NCBI RefSeq assembly: GCF_000002425.4
Contig: NC_037266.1
Location: 710,714 to 774,713, forward strand
Source: Physcomitrium patens
Lineage: Eukaryota; Streptophyta; Bryopsida; Funariales; Funariaceae
Length of the DNA stretch: 64,000 nucleotides
Direction of reading: 5' to 3'
Part shown: piece by piece, positions 1-12,365 of the stretch
How the letters are laid out: every line of letters begins with the position of its first letter
How positions within the stretch are numbered: the stretch's first letter is position 1
Made by a program: the position numbers and the translations under genes
The notes under the pieces: model-generated
The model's database searches: none
What the model saw: the letters and a program-made list of their open reading frames with translations, nothing else
What the model was told of the DNA's origin: nothing

Positions 1-93
1 CTGATAGATTTGACCCGCAAAAAACTAATAGTCAACACCTTCTACAACCAGATTTCCGACGCGTTCTTGAGCAAGAAAGCATGTAGTACGACA
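1..93 (+). repeat. 3' end of RLG-A 5' LTR
   Basis: Positions 54-93 match 3121-3160 closely and also match, on the minus strand, the sequence ending at 42528. In all three the terminal bases are tacgaca or tacaaca. The sequence just after 93 is again similar to that after 42528, so 94 starts the leader and primer-binding region. I could not assign a tRNA primer. Confidence 0.7.
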
Positions 94-163
94 TATGTGG
101 TGAATTCGACATGAAAGCTTGAGGTGGAAGGTATTAGATTTTGTTTGATTTTATTTTTATTTT

Positions 164-1735
164 ATGGAAAACGAAAATAAAAATTTTAAAGGATCTTTGG
201 GAGGAGTTTCTGGTGAGGGTTCTTCTAAAGGACAAGGTATGCACATGGATCCTTCTATTGCTAGTATGTTTCAAGCCTTTTCATTATCAATATAGCAACA
301 GCAAAGCAATGATCAAAAAGAAGCTTTGGCAACCAAAGCATTGCAAGCAGTGGTTAATAAAATTGATCAATTTGATGGAAGGAATATTTCAAGGTATTTA
401 AGATGTTATGTTCGTGAAATGGAATTAAATCGGATTTTTGAGAAGAAAATGGTTGAATTATTTGGACTTGCCACGATACCGGAGATAAGAGACCATATTA
501 TACCGATTACGGATCGTTATGAGAATTCATGGGAGGTTTTTTCACATGCATTGAAAGATGAATATTTCTTGAAGGATGTTGATCGCGTTACTAAGAAGTT
601 GTTTCTGGAATGGATTGAACGGCCTAATAAGAATTTGCAAGCAACAAAGCTACTAAGGAAATTTGAGAGGCAGTACTCTCAATTGTCAAAGGTAGAAAAA
701 TTGACATCGGAGCCGAACAAAGTTGATCTATTTCTTCAAGCTGTTGATGGAGAATTACAAGAGAAATTAGAACTCCTTCTTGAAGACAAAGAAGAAGATG
801 AAGGATTGACAACAAAGTGGAAGAACGTTGAAGATGTGGTGGAGTTGCTTACAAAAAAAGAAAGGAGGAAGGATAGGAGCAATATTCCAAAAACAGTACA
901 AGCACCCAAAGCTCCAGTACGTACAACATTGCCAACAATGCCTACAATTCAACCTTCGACATCCTTATCAAAGAAAGCAGATATGGAGATGGAAGAAATT
1001 ATACGAGGAATGCGAGATCTTCAAATCAAATTGGCAAGACTTGAAGAGAATACTTCTACAAACAATTCGAAGAATGTTTCAAAACAAAGATATGTACAAA
1101 GATGCATTTGGTGTGATGATGCTTCACACACTAGAAAAGATTGCAATGAATTTAATAATATGATATGGCAAGAAATTATTTGCTGAAAAGATAGGAAGAT
1201 AGCATTGAAAGATAGGGAGGATCTTTTTCAAACCAATTTTGGCAAGGGAAGAATGAAAGCATTGGTTCAAGATTACTTAAAAGAGCATGAAACAGCAGCA
1301 CGAGAAAGTGCAAGTTATGGTGCTAGAGTAGGTGATGACCTTGGTGGAAGTACGGAAACTAGTGAGTTTTGGGCTTCTGCCATTTCTACAATGCAAAAAG
1401 GGAAATTACCTCGAGAAGCGTTATTGAGGACTGCAGCTACAATACGAGGTGCAACAGATTGGGAGGATCCTGTTGAGTCTCTTTCAGTTCATGCATATAT
1501 TGCTAAGAGCCAACATGAAGCTTTGATGGAAGAAAAGAGACGAGGAAATTTTGATGATACTAGAGAAGGAAATTCTTCTAAGAGGCAAACTCGAGGAGAC
1601 AAGGCTCGGGAGGCAGCTTCACAAGAATTACCTGTAAAGGATACCTGAGCATCATTGGAAGAAAAAACAAGGGAGACAAAAGATGAGAACAAATCAATTG
1701 CTTATAAGCTACTTTCTGAAATTGAAGCGACAACA
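164..1735 (+). pseudogene. RLG-A gag (broken), running into the start of pol
   Basis: One frame starting at ATG 164 encodes a Gypsy Gag. A stop (TAG 293-295) lies in the N-terminal region. The capsid-like part follows (about 330-890, with a conserved segment reading DQFDGRNISRYLRCY), then a single CCHC zinc knuckle (CIWCDDASHTRKDC, about 1109-1150). A small frameshift near 1160-1200 precedes a second domain from 1205 that ends in a charged tail at the TGA 1646-1648. Reading on past that stop gives protease-leader residues (KTRETKDENKSIAYKLL) until about 1735, where similarity to the pol-bearing copy stops. Gag packages element RNA. The domain after the knuckle recurs at 41401-41622 on the minus strand, which confirms the family. 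Confidence 0.75.
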
Positions 1736-1739
1736 AATT

Positions 1740-2518
1740 TCAACTGCAAATTCGTTGCGAATCTTGAGATATCTTCAAAATCCTAACAGTTACTTCAAAC
1801 CCTAATCTTTATATATCTACACATAATTTTCTTCATATCTCACAAACCATAAGTTTAAATGCCACGAAACTTATATAGATAGCTTCTTAACACAAATGTT
1901 TACATTCTTATAAAGTTTGAGCCAAAATTTCATTCGAAAACTCAAGTTATGGCTCCTAACACGACTTTGAACAAAACCGTTTACTTACTGCCTTTGATTG
2001 GAATGCGCTGTCTTTAACTCCCTATAACTCCTTCACATAAACTCCAAATGCAAATTTTCCTTCGCAAAAGATGTATGTCTTGAAGTTGCCCTTCCAGCCG
2101 CACCTTGCGATCTCCAAAAGCTTCCGTAAGACTCCTCTTAAACTCAAAAGAGTAACAGTAGGTCTCAAATTGACACCTTAACTTCAAACGGCTATAACTT
2201 ATTCATCCTAACTTCAAACCCTATAAAATTTGCACAAAAATTGTAGCCAAAACCCCAAAATTAACAACCCTTGCCTCTGATTTCCTAATGGCCTCTTTGA
2301 AGTCCCCGAAAATCCTTATCAAGGTCGCGGGCAGCCTCCTAAAAGCCCATTGGGCATGGATTTCGACCAATGGGGATGAAGATCCTTATTTCTACCTTCA
2401 TCCAACCATGCCTTGGTTTCATCCCTTCCAATTAACCTCCTATTAGTTTAAATCTTCATCTTTAGGCTTCTACCTTCTTCCAAGGCTTCATCCTAAACAT
2501 TTAGGTCCTATATATATA

Positions 2519-2558
<40 letters not shown>

Positions 2559-3160
2559 ATATCAAAATCAAAAGAAATAAAGAAAAAAAGTAAAGTTTCT
2601 TATATCAACTCTTTTTAATTTAATCTACTAGCCACTCTAACACACATCTAGATTTATCAATATATAATATGTTTAAACTAATTTTTACATACTGTAAGCA
2701 TTTATAATACGACATCGATGTTTTGTACTCGTGAATTGGGATTTTTAATGAAGTGGGTGTGATTACTCTTGACTATTTTGTGAAATCGAAGTTACGTCTA
2801 TGATGGAAGAATTTAAAAGGGTGTCTATAGGATTGAGTATGCAGAGTGAATGAAAATTTTTGGGTTAATCTAACAAGACAGTCAGTGGATACAAGGTCAT
2901 GAGTATAAAGCGGTATCAGAGATTAGCAGATTGGATTGTTCGGGGTTCTCTGTAACGTCTAGAGACCTACCGGCTGGGACAAAAAGGGTTTCGGTGAACA
3001 GTCAAAGGACATCTGTATAGATTTATGGTATATTCTTGGGATCGTTTATATTCCAACAGTCAAAAACCGATAGATTGCTTGATTATTAGCAAATCTCCAT
3101 ACTACCTCCTATAGCCAGTCGCCCGATGCGTTCTCGAGCAAGAAAGCATGTAATACGACA
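1740..3160 (+). repeat. RLG-A 3' LTR (left boundary approximate)
   Basis: Non-coding, ending in the LTR terminus shared with position 93. Much of it is repeated in reverse orientation at about 59.9-60.97 kb, including the segment around 2320-2350 (gcagcctcctaaaagcccat). A shorter piece is repeated at 28944-29165. The length of about 1.4 kb fits the roughly 1.35-kb 5' LTR proposed for the minus-strand copy at 42528-43876. I could not fix the left end, because the matching 5' LTR is outside the window. Confidence 0.5.
2509..2556. repeat. (TA)n microsatellite
   Basis: Almost pure TA dinucleotide repeat with one TT interruption, inside the RLG-A 3' LTR. Confidence 0.95.
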
Positions 3161-5203
3161 ACGGTAGAAAAGTATATATTTTATACTATTTAAGTCAATT
3201 TCTTAAGATATATCATTTCAAATGATAGACTTATGATGGATCCTAAAAAAATTTAAACTATTATGGATTGGAAGATCCCATAAACGGTAAGAGATGTCCA
3301 ATGTTTTTTGGGATTTATTAACTATTATCGGATCTTTATCAAAGACTTCTCTCAAGTTGTGGCTCTACTTACACATTTGACTTATAAAAACAAACTTCAA
3401 TGGAATGAAGAAGCGAAAGTACCATTTGAAGCTTTGAAGACAACCTTTGTTTTTGCACCAATCTTGTATTGCATTGATTTTTCTAAACCATTTTTTATTA
3501 AAATAGAGGCATGAAACTTTGCTTTGGATGCTATAAGATCAACTATGAGATCTATAACAAAGAACTTCTTGCAATCATAGATTTATTTCAAAAATTATGC
3601 CATTATCTAAAAAGTGCTCCTAGCCCAGTCATCATATATATAGATCACAAGAACCATGAATATTTTATATCAACATGTGTTGTGAATCATCGCCAAGCTT
3701 GTTGGAATATGTCTTTGTGAAGATTTGAATTTAAGATCACTTATCGACTAGAAAAACAACAAGGTTTGTCAGATTCAATCTCTAGACAATCTTATCTTCT
3801 ACCAAAAGAAAGAGATGCTGCTTTTGATCAACAATAAACAATTCTCTTGAAGCTAGAGCATCTTCATCTTTGAATAATGAAATCAATACTAATTATTGAT
3901 TCAAATTTTATTAAGTAAGTTCAATCAAATATGTCTTTTGATTTTCTTAATTGTGATATTAAAGAAAATCCTTCAAAGTCTCATGATACTTTTAAGTTTG
4001 AATTCAAGAAAAATCTATTATATTTCAAGGAACGCCTATATGTTTGAGAAGGTGAAGCTCAATTACATATTTTTTAAGCTCGTCATGACTTTCCAATAGT
4101 ACGATATTTTGGATACAATAAAACTTTGGAATTAATATCTAGGGATTTTTAATGGCGTCAAATGTGAAAAGTAATTAAAGATTTTGTACAATCTTATGAT
4201 GTTTGCTCAAGATCAAAAACTCTTCATCATTGACATTATAGACTTTTTCAACCATTACCTATATCTAAGCAACCATGGTCTTTTATATTCTATGGATTTC
4301 ATCACGGATCTTCTAATCTCAGGTTCTTATAATTTTATATTCATGATAGTAGATTATTTTACTAAGATTGTATATTTTATACCATGTACAAAATCTATCA
4401 CAAGTGAAGAAATAGCTAAGGTCTTCCTTGGAAATATCTATTGCTATCATGGATTATCCAAAGATATTATATCAGATGAGAGAACTCAGTTTGTATCAAG
4501 ATTTTGGCGGACTCTTTTTAAGCTTCTAAAAGTGGATATAAAACTATCTTTGGCATTCCATCCTCAAACTAATAGACAAATGGAGTATATTAATTAAGTT
4601 TTAGAGCAATATTTAAGATGTATTATCAACTACTAATAAGATCTTTCGATAATTCTTTTGCCATTAATAGAATTTGCTTACAATACCATGGTACATTCTT
4701 CTACAAAACAAACACCTTGTTTTGCTAATTATGATTATCATCCATGACTTGATATTTTTGACTTTTCAAAAGTTAATAATCTTATGATAAAAGATTTAAT
4801 AATATATTTATCAGAGCTATATGCAATATTAAGACCACTCATCCTTGTGACAAGTTGGATTATCAAAGGCTTAGACCATTTTTTATTTCTATACAAATCA
4901 ATCCAATTTCATATCGTTTATATCTATCAGAATCAATGAAAATCCATTCAATATTTTATATGTCTCTTTTCAAACCTTATAAGACAGTGGATATATCAAG
5001 AAGAAGAAAAGTTCTACCTCCTTATATAGAAGTAGACAATAATGAAGAATTCAAAGTAGAAGAAGTTCTAAATTCAAGGCAACACCAAAATAAATTAGAA
5101 TATTTTGTCCATTATTGCAGATATGATATCAGTAAACATACATAGGAGCTAGTAGAGAATCTTACAAATGCAGCAAAGGCAATGGAGACTTTTTATTGGT
5201 AAC
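3161..5203 (+). pseudogene. Outer chromovirus pol fragment (RT end, RNase H, integrase, chromodomain)
   Basis: Remains of a Ty3/Gypsy polyprotein. At 3200-3300 the RT C-terminus reads MMDPKK followed by the GFINYYRIFIKDFS segment. RNase H coding covers about 3400-3800. The integrase core at 4284-4640 keeps MDFITD, then SDERT, then HPQTNRQMEYIN (DDE order retained). A chromodomain lies at about 5035-5190 (EEFKVEEVLNSR, then YFVHYCRYDIS, with TGG to TAG in the TWE motif). Chromodomains direct integration to marked chromatin. Many stops and frameshifts make it non-functional. The left side is cut by the RLG-A element ending at 3160, and the right side by RLG-B at 5204; it resumes at 14697. Confidence 0.85.
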
Positions 5204-5902
5204 TGTAGAATAAGTAGTTATTTGCTGAGTTGTAGATACTTAGTTTATAGTGTAAACAGGGATAAATGATTGTTGAAAAGGTAGTTCAGTAGGTAAAATG
5301 GATGAATAGTTAAGAAAAGCAGTTTTCATTAGAGTTGTAGCAGTTGTTATCTCGTGGTAGCATAAGGAGGATGGGAGAGAGGAAGTAGGGGCCAGACTGT
5401 GATAGTGTGAGCCGGGGTAAGCTTGGTGCTATATCTTTTCTTTTGTTTGTTATTTTCTTTGAATAAGAAGATTAAGAGTTTCTGAATATTGTGAAAGTGA
5501 ATTATAGAATGGAAGTATGATTGTTATTAAATGGAAAGAAGAAAGATTGAATGCTGAAATCTGATTGTAGTTCAGCAGAGAGAATGAGTCTGTGTTTGTG
5601 TGAAACATTGTAATGTGAAGGCAGTTGATGGTGAAGAACTCCAGAGTTTGGATTATAGTATGATTATGACCTGTCATTTAGGATAGTGCGGGATTACATG
5701 TTGTTGTTATCAGTGATGGTGGAGTATTATTAGGAAGTGGAAAGCATTGTAGTGTTTCTTGGGTGTTTTAAGTAGTGCAGAATACAGTTAATTGTGTGAC
5801 CCTAACGTGTAAGCTCATGCGGTATTCTTTCCCTGTGTTCGAATTCTCCTATACAGGTTTACTCTGATTAGATTAGTTAGAATAAGTAAAACGACAATCA
5901 CA
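5204..5902 (+). repeat. RLG-B 5' LTR
   Basis: Begins tgtagaataagtag and ends acgacaatcaca. It aligns end to end with 13998-14696 at the same 699-bp length. It is followed after three bases by the primer-binding site. Confidence 0.97.
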
Positions 5903-5905
5903 TTT

Positions 5906-5922
5906 TGGCACCGCTGTCGGGA
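5906..5922 (+). promoter_or_regulatory. RLG-B primer-binding site, tRNA-Asp type
   Basis: The sequence tggcaccgctgtcggga starts three bases after the LTR. It matches the complement of the plant tRNA-Asp 3' end (TGGCGCCGTTGCCGGGA type) except at three transition sites. Athila-like plant elements commonly prime from this tRNA. Confidence 0.75.
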
Positions 5923-6242
5923 AAATTGATAATAGCATGGAGTGTTAGGTATTAACTGCCGGTTGAAGTAGATGGAAAATAGGTAGCAGTCGCAGAAGAA
6001 TATAATGAAAGAGTATGGTTATTAAGAATGAGAACTTAACAGTAAAGAAAATACGACAGTCAAGAGAGAGAATAGAGAGATCGCAACCAAGAAATTTATT
6101 TCAAAACGAGCAACAAAGAAAGTTAAAAAGGAATCATAGACAAAGCTGGATTAGGCCATGGTTGCATGCTTGTCGTCATATTTGAGCATACCTAGAGGCT
6201 AATCGATATCTAATATTTCAAAAGTATATACCGTTAGAGAAA

Positions 6243-7974
6243 TTGCCAAAAGCACTTGCGGAAAATTTGGTCAATAGGCCAGGGTTTCTTCTGAGATCGT
6301 TAACTGAGAGTGGAGGAATCACAGAAGAGTTGGGTACTCCATTGGGTACGTTTTCAATTGCGGAAACTGCCGATTCCATCAAAACTGGTTCCATAGAGTG
6401 GCATAAATTATTGGTCAATAAGGGCCAATTCAGTGTGTTTCAAAATCCATCATTCTCACCTCCTATTCAACCGATAAACTTGTTCAAGGATAATAATAGT
6501 AAATTGAGCAGGGTAGAAAGTTTGGAAAATATATTTGGCAGAGACGCAGACTATATTAACAAATGATTAAGTGTCACGTTGTCAAATTCAATGAGGACGG
6601 GAGGTCCAGCGGTTCCCATAGCAGTACAAATGGGTACTGTGAGTGATCGCAGAACTAGCGTGGCTCCATTACCTATCTTTAGGGGCTTTCTGGGTGCGGA
6701 TCCAGATCAACATTTATCGCAGTTTTTGACAGCATGTGTCGCCAATAATGGGAGAACCAAGGATATTTGATTATGATGGTTGCCAGCAACCTTAAAAGAT
6801 ACAACGTTTGAATGGTATAATCGTCAATCACTTGGTCAATTTTTGAACTTGAAAGCATTGAAGAATGTATTTTTGACCCATTTTCGACCAATTGGTTTTG
6901 AAGACCGTCTTCGAGGAAGGTTAATGAACAGCAAAATAATCCTAGGAGAGGCGGTGGAATCGTACTATGGCCGAGTGGCTAATATACTTAGTAAATGGCC
7001 GAACCACCAAATGCCAGAGGTATTTATATTATCTATATTAATAAATGGTTTGTACCCACCATAGCTAAAAATGTTTGTCAAAGAAGCTCAACCAGTTACG
7101 GTATCTGCATCCCTTGATAGAGCCAAGGTTTGGGAGGAATGCCATTATGATCAGTTTTTAACTGCGAGTGCCACGATGATACCAGTTCAAAGCAATTATC
7201 AATATCCGGCTTTGAACGGATCAGTAGGTAGTTATCTACAGATGATCGAAACAGTGGCCTATTCAAGTGCCAATACTCAGGGACTAGTTAATGTTACCCC
7301 ATTGCAAGCTTTACCACCGCAAGTCACAACAGCGTATGCTCCATATTTTCCATATCAAACACAAGAGTCAACTTTGACAGAAAAACAAATAATACCAGCT
7401 TCAAAAGATTCCAATGAAGCCTTGTTATTGAACTTGACGAAGAAAATGGAAGAAATGGCCATTAATATGGCCAAAGATAAAGAGAAGAGGCAAAAGCCAA
7501 CTAATACGAGGACCAATGTATGGTGCAGTATTTGTCAGGGCCAAACCTAGTGGGTATATACCAGTGGAGACACCCAATATGCCTGATGGGGGTGCAAAAA
7601 GGCCATTGCGTTGTTTCCGTTGTAGACAGATTGGTCATTATGCCAATGAATGTCCCAATCCAAGAGCCAGTGACGATTATGCGCCAGTTTGTGGGAATTG
7701 CAAGCAGTCAGGGCATACGTATCAGCAATGTAATGCTCCATTCAATTTCAATAATCGAGATCAGCAGATCCAGAGTCCAGACAAAATAGAGGGGATAAAT
7801 CGAGGTCCTCAAGACTCTCTAGTAAATCGGGTGGAATGTGTCCATACCGTTCTTGCTAGGAGTCAGCAAAAAAAAAAGGCCCAATTAAACATTTGGAAGA
7901 TCCTAAAGCGAAGGGCCAATCACACCCAATTATGGATCCATCCCATTCAGGTCCTGACACTGGAAAAGTCCTGA
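6243..7974 (+). pseudogene. RLG-B gag with two CCHC zinc knuckles (broken)
   Basis: One frame from 6243 to about 7550 is interrupted by stops near 6566, 6770 and 7064. It contains a retrotransposon Gag core around 6660-7060 (residues like FEWYNRQSLGQFLNLKALK). Coding then shifts frame near 7520-7550. The new frame has two zinc knuckles, CFRCRQIGHYANEC and CGNCKQSGHTYQQC (about 7609-7731), which bind element RNA. Double knuckles are unusual beside the single one in RLG-A. The true start lies upstream; the leader from 5923 has other stops and I did not fix it. The frame closes at 7974, shortly before the protease region. Confidence 0.8.
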
Positions 7975-8078
7975 GCCTTGATTTGGTTGCAAAACCCAAT
8001 GAGGTCCCAATTACAAAGTTTTCAGTTCCATCTCGAACCGGTCTGTTCCCACCGTAGTTCCAAGAAGCATCATACTCG

Positions 8079-11000
8079 TTGAAAGATCCCCTTGGCAAAG
8101 GTAGTCCCAAGGAAGGTCAAGCTGCTATTCCAATTCTAAGGCCAGGGTGGCAGAATAATTTACCTCACGGAGTTAAACTCAAACCCATGAAACGGAAGAG
8201 GGCATTAAAAATTACCCTAAATATGGAACCCTACGATATTTTAAAGGATTTGGATGCTATTCGGCCTTCAATTTCTATGAAGCAACTTCTAGCAGTCGCA
8301 CCAGAGTGTCGTTCCACCTTGAATTCATCCCTAACAAGACATCGGCATCGTAATATGGAAGTTTGTGAAGTTAGTTTGAACCCTGATCCAGGTGCACCAA
8401 CCATTGATGTTTCGATTGATGGTCTTCTGATCTCTGGTGTCCAGGTAGATGGAGGTTCCAGCGTCAATTTAATGAACGCAGATACAATGGATGCTTTAGA
8501 TCTCGAACAATTAGTCCCCACGATATTGGTATTACGGATGGCAGATCATAGCCGAGTTAAGCCAATGGGTATTTTACGGAGAGTTCAAACTATAATTGCA
8601 GGTATTGCATATGAAATTGACTACATTATCTTTCGCTTACAACGTTCGACTTTATCGTATCCTATTTTATTGGGACGACCTTGGCTGTATCAAACAAAGG
8701 TCAAGAACGATTGGGGTCGGGGTACTTTGACAATTGGTAAGGGCATAGATAAAATGGTGTTACAAATGTACCCAGTACGCTATCACGGGGAGTCTCAGTT
8801 GCCAGCATCTGAATTGACGTCGGACGAAGAGCTTAGTTCCGAGGATGACACAGAAGTACCGAGTATGGAGGCCAATGTGGAGGCAGCACTACACCCTGGA
8901 ATGGTGTACCAATGTGGAGGTCCGGGGGAGTACTTGATATACTCGAAGGATTCGAAAAACTCTGCTTATGTTAATATTGACTGAAAACCTCCGCACGATG
9001 TGCACCATGTTAGTGCCCTCGAGACGGGATTCGTTACTTCGCATATGTTGGACATACCGAGTAATTTTAAATCATTGCGGGAATTGAAACAGAGTATTGT
9101 TGCTGAACCTGTATGTCAAACTATTAACTTAGCAACCACGGCCGAACCTCGGCTAATTAAGGTCTACGAAGGTATTAAGGAATAAGAGTTGACCTATTGG
9201 ACAGACTTTTTCTTATATTATAAATCCGCTTTTGCTTGGACTTATGATGATCTACAAGGTATCCCCGCTGATGTTTGTGAACATCGTATCATATTGGAAG
9301 AAAATGCTAAACCGGTACGCCAGAGGCAACATCGCCTTAATCTTAAATATTTCCTTATGGTGAAGGAAGAATTGGACAAGCTTCTTGCGATGGATTTCAT
9401 TTACCCGATACCGAATAGTGAGTGGATTTCTCCAATTGTGATGGTGCCGAAAAAGAATGGAAAAATCCGAATTTGTCAAGATTTTTGGAAACTCAATGCA
9501 GCCACCAAGAAAGATTACTTTCCGTTACCATTCATGGATAGTATATTGGACGCCGTCACCGGTCACGAATGCTATTCGTTTCTTGATGGTTTCTCCGAGT
9601 ATAATCAAGTTCAAATTACAAAAGAAGACCAGCTCAAGACAACCTTTACTACGGATTAGGGCACATTTGCTTATCGCGTGATGCCTTTTGGGTTATGTAA
9701 CACCCCAGCCACGTTCCAATGCGTGATGACTCAAGCTTTTCAAGACTATTTTTGGATATTTATGGAGATCTTTTTAGATGACTTTTGTACATTCAATACC
9801 AAACAAGATCATCTTTATTGTTTAGGCAAATGTTTGGCTCAGTGTGTCAAATTTGGGATATCGTTGAATTCGAAGAAGTACCAATTTGGTATTCCGTCCG
9901 GAAAATTATTGGGCCATATTGTTTCCAGTCGTGGTATTGCTACGGATCCTGACAAAGTGTAGCATATCATGAACTTGCCCAGATCGGAGACAGTCTCCAG
10001 TGTTCGAGGGTTCATTGGTCATGTCAGTTATTATCGACGATTTATAAGTTCGTTTGCGATTATTTATCAACCTTTAACGAACTTACTGAAGAAACCTCCG
10101 TCCGATGGTACTAGTCCCCTCTGGACCAAGGAGTGTACCGTAGCCTTCGAGGTCTTAAAGTCAAAATTGATCTCTGCACCAATATTGATGGCTCCTTGTT
10201 GGACAAAGCCATTTCATGTGTATGTTGATGCATCCAATGCTGCTATTGGCTTGGTGTTAAGCCAGAAGGATGATAAGGGATTAGATCATCCCATATATTA
10301 TGCTAGTCGATAATTGGTGGCTGCCAAACGCAACTATACTACTACTGAACGAGAGGCGTTGGGTATGATATACTCGATTCAAAAATTTTGGCACTATTTG
10401 CTTGGATATCCATTTGTATTTTATGTGGATCATGATGCTCTCAAATATCTGATTAATAAGCCTCAATTGAGTGGGTGCATTGTTCGCTGGGTCTTACTCT
10501 TTTAGGAGTTCAATTTTATGGTGGTTGTCAGACTTGGGAAGCAACATACGAACGCGGATCATTTATCCCGGTTGTCTAATATTCTCAGCAACGAGCTTGT
10601 TTCCGATGATCTTCTCGATGCGCATTATTTGTGGTGGATGTGATATCCCCCAAGTATAGCAAAATTATTCAGTTTCTGACCTTCCATACTTTTCCGCCGA
10701 CTTTCACGGACAAGCTTAAGAAGTGCCTTATTCTGAAGAGTGCCCTATACATGATGATTCATGATGCTTTGTATAAACAAGGCCGAGATGGTCTTTTACG
10801 GCGTTGTATCTTTCCCAATGAAGTACAGTCGATACTTACCGGTTGTCATTTGGATAGTTGTGGTGGTCATTTCGCGGGAGACAGCACTGCTCGCAAGGCT
10901 TTAATGGCCGGATATTGGTGGCCCACAATGTTTTTTGATGCCCACTAATTCGTTTGCCGTTGTGATCCTTGTCAACGAATTGGTCGACCTACGGGTACTT

Positions 11001-11903
11001 CCGCCATGCCGTTAGTCCCAATCTTAGCCTAGGTCCCGTTTGAAAAATGGAGTATTGATTTTGTTGGTCCCATTACACCTGCGTCAAAACTTGGTCAAAA
11101 GTGGTATATCTTAGTCGCCACAGATTATGTCACCAAATGGGTAGAGGCGATTGCTACCCACATCGATAATGCCAGTACGGTGGCAACTTTTTCTGTATGA
11201 GAATATTATCACTCGCTTTGGGTGTCCCAAAGAATTGGTCAGCGATCGAGGCACCCATTTCATCAATGCTACCATCGCCGCCTTGACGACCACATATGAG
11301 ATCAAGCATCGTAAGACCACTCCCTATCATCCTCTCACCAATGGGCAAACAGGAAAGACCAATGGCATTTTGTGCAAAGTCTTGACTAAGACAATTTCAG
11401 GGGCCGGTACTGATTGGGAGACCAAACTCTTTGGAGCTTTGTGGGCTTATCGTACCGCCTATAAAGCAACTACCCACTCTACTCCGTTCCAATTAGTTTA
11501 CGGTCAAGAGGCAACTTTACCTATCGAATTGGAGGTTCCCAGTTTACGTATTGTCTTAGACGAACGCCTCAGTGACATCGAGTCATTACACTCTCGGTTG
11601 ATGAAATTGGAGGAATTGGATGAAATACGGGCTGTCGCTCTATTCCACATGGAAGCCACTCAAAAATGGAGGAAGAGTTACTATGATAGTAAACTGTGGC
11701 CAAAGTATTTTATGTCCAATGATTTGATATTGCTGTATGACAGCCGATTCAATTATTTTCTGGGAAAATTTCAAGTTCGCTGGCATGGACCATATCGCGT
11801 AATTGAAGGATTTTTCAATGGGTCTGTTCAATTGGAGGATTTCACGGGCCATCGTTTCAGTACCCGCATTAATGGGAATCATTTGCGGTTATATAATACC
11901 TAA
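8079..11903 (+). pseudogene. RLG-B pol: protease, RT, RNase H, integrase (broken)
   Basis: Polyprotein of the Gypsy order. The aspartic protease is at about 8400-8720, with VQVDGGSSVNLM as active-site loop. RT covers 9189-9960: KKNGKIRICQDF, CYSFLDGFSEYNQVQI, MPFGLCNTPATFQ and the catalytic FLDDF near 9773-9790. RNase H is at about 10190-10600 (VYVDASNAAIGLVLS, later NADHLSRLSN). The integrase zinc domain is at about 10850-10990 (CRCDPCQRIG) and its core at 11040-11400 with IDFVGPI and SDRGTHF. The expected catalytic Glu in the third motif reads NGQTGKTNG, with Gly instead. Stops occur near 8984, 9185, 9659, 9961, 10313, 10505 and 10948, and there is a frameshift near 11150-11200. No chromodomain follows. 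Confidence 0.92.
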
Positions 11904-12365
11904 AACTCGGGACAGGTTTTATTTCATTTGAGGGGAGGAGACTTCGAATGGACTCAGGAGGGACCTAATTATGGTATAAGGCGTAGAGGCGGCTGCAAGG
12001 ATATTTAGTAATCACTATTGTGTCAGATGCGAAGGAAGTGAGAAATGGACAGTATGGATATCATGTTGTCGTTCTCATCACTAGGTAATAGAATAGGAGT
12101 GGGGCTCCTATTAAGGATTATTCTGTGGTGTTATATTCTGTTGTTGCTTATTTATGTTTTATTTTAGTGTTTCGGGCATACTGGAGAGTCGCATTGACAG
12201 TTAGGACCTGTAAGCGTTTGAGTCATGGCGATTGAAAGTACCAAGAGAGCTGTAGACAGAGATGAAAGTGGCCGAAATGTGAGAGCTAAACGCACAACAA
12301 AACCACCGTCTATGATAATCGTTACCAATATGGAGTCGATGAAGTTAGAAATCTGTTGGACGTAG

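Larger units (their letters stand above)
1..3160 (+). mobile_element. RLG-A gag-only LTR retrotransposon, left end cut by window
   Basis: The stretch ending at 93 and the stretch ending at 3160 share a near-identical terminus (gcgttctcgagcaagaaagc region, then a final tacgaca), which marks the right ends of the 5' and 3' LTRs. Between them lies a gag frame but no reverse transcriptase or integrase. Chromoviral RT coding resumes immediately after 3160, so this element is inserted in another retrotransposon. The left target duplication and most of the 5' LTR lie outside the window. The same gag occurs with a pol on the minus strand at 31.6-42.5 kb, so this copy is a pol-less derivative of RLG-A. 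Confidence 0.75.

Noticed and set aside
2693..3160. A short 468-bp LTR starting at tgtaagcat
   Set aside because: No purine tract precedes 2693, and similarity to other LTR copies extends well to its left, so a longer LTR is more likely.
5450..5677. Minus-strand frame of 75 codons repeated at 14244-14471
   Set aside because: It is duplicated only because it lies in both RLG-B LTRs; reverse-strand LTR frames of this length occur by chance.
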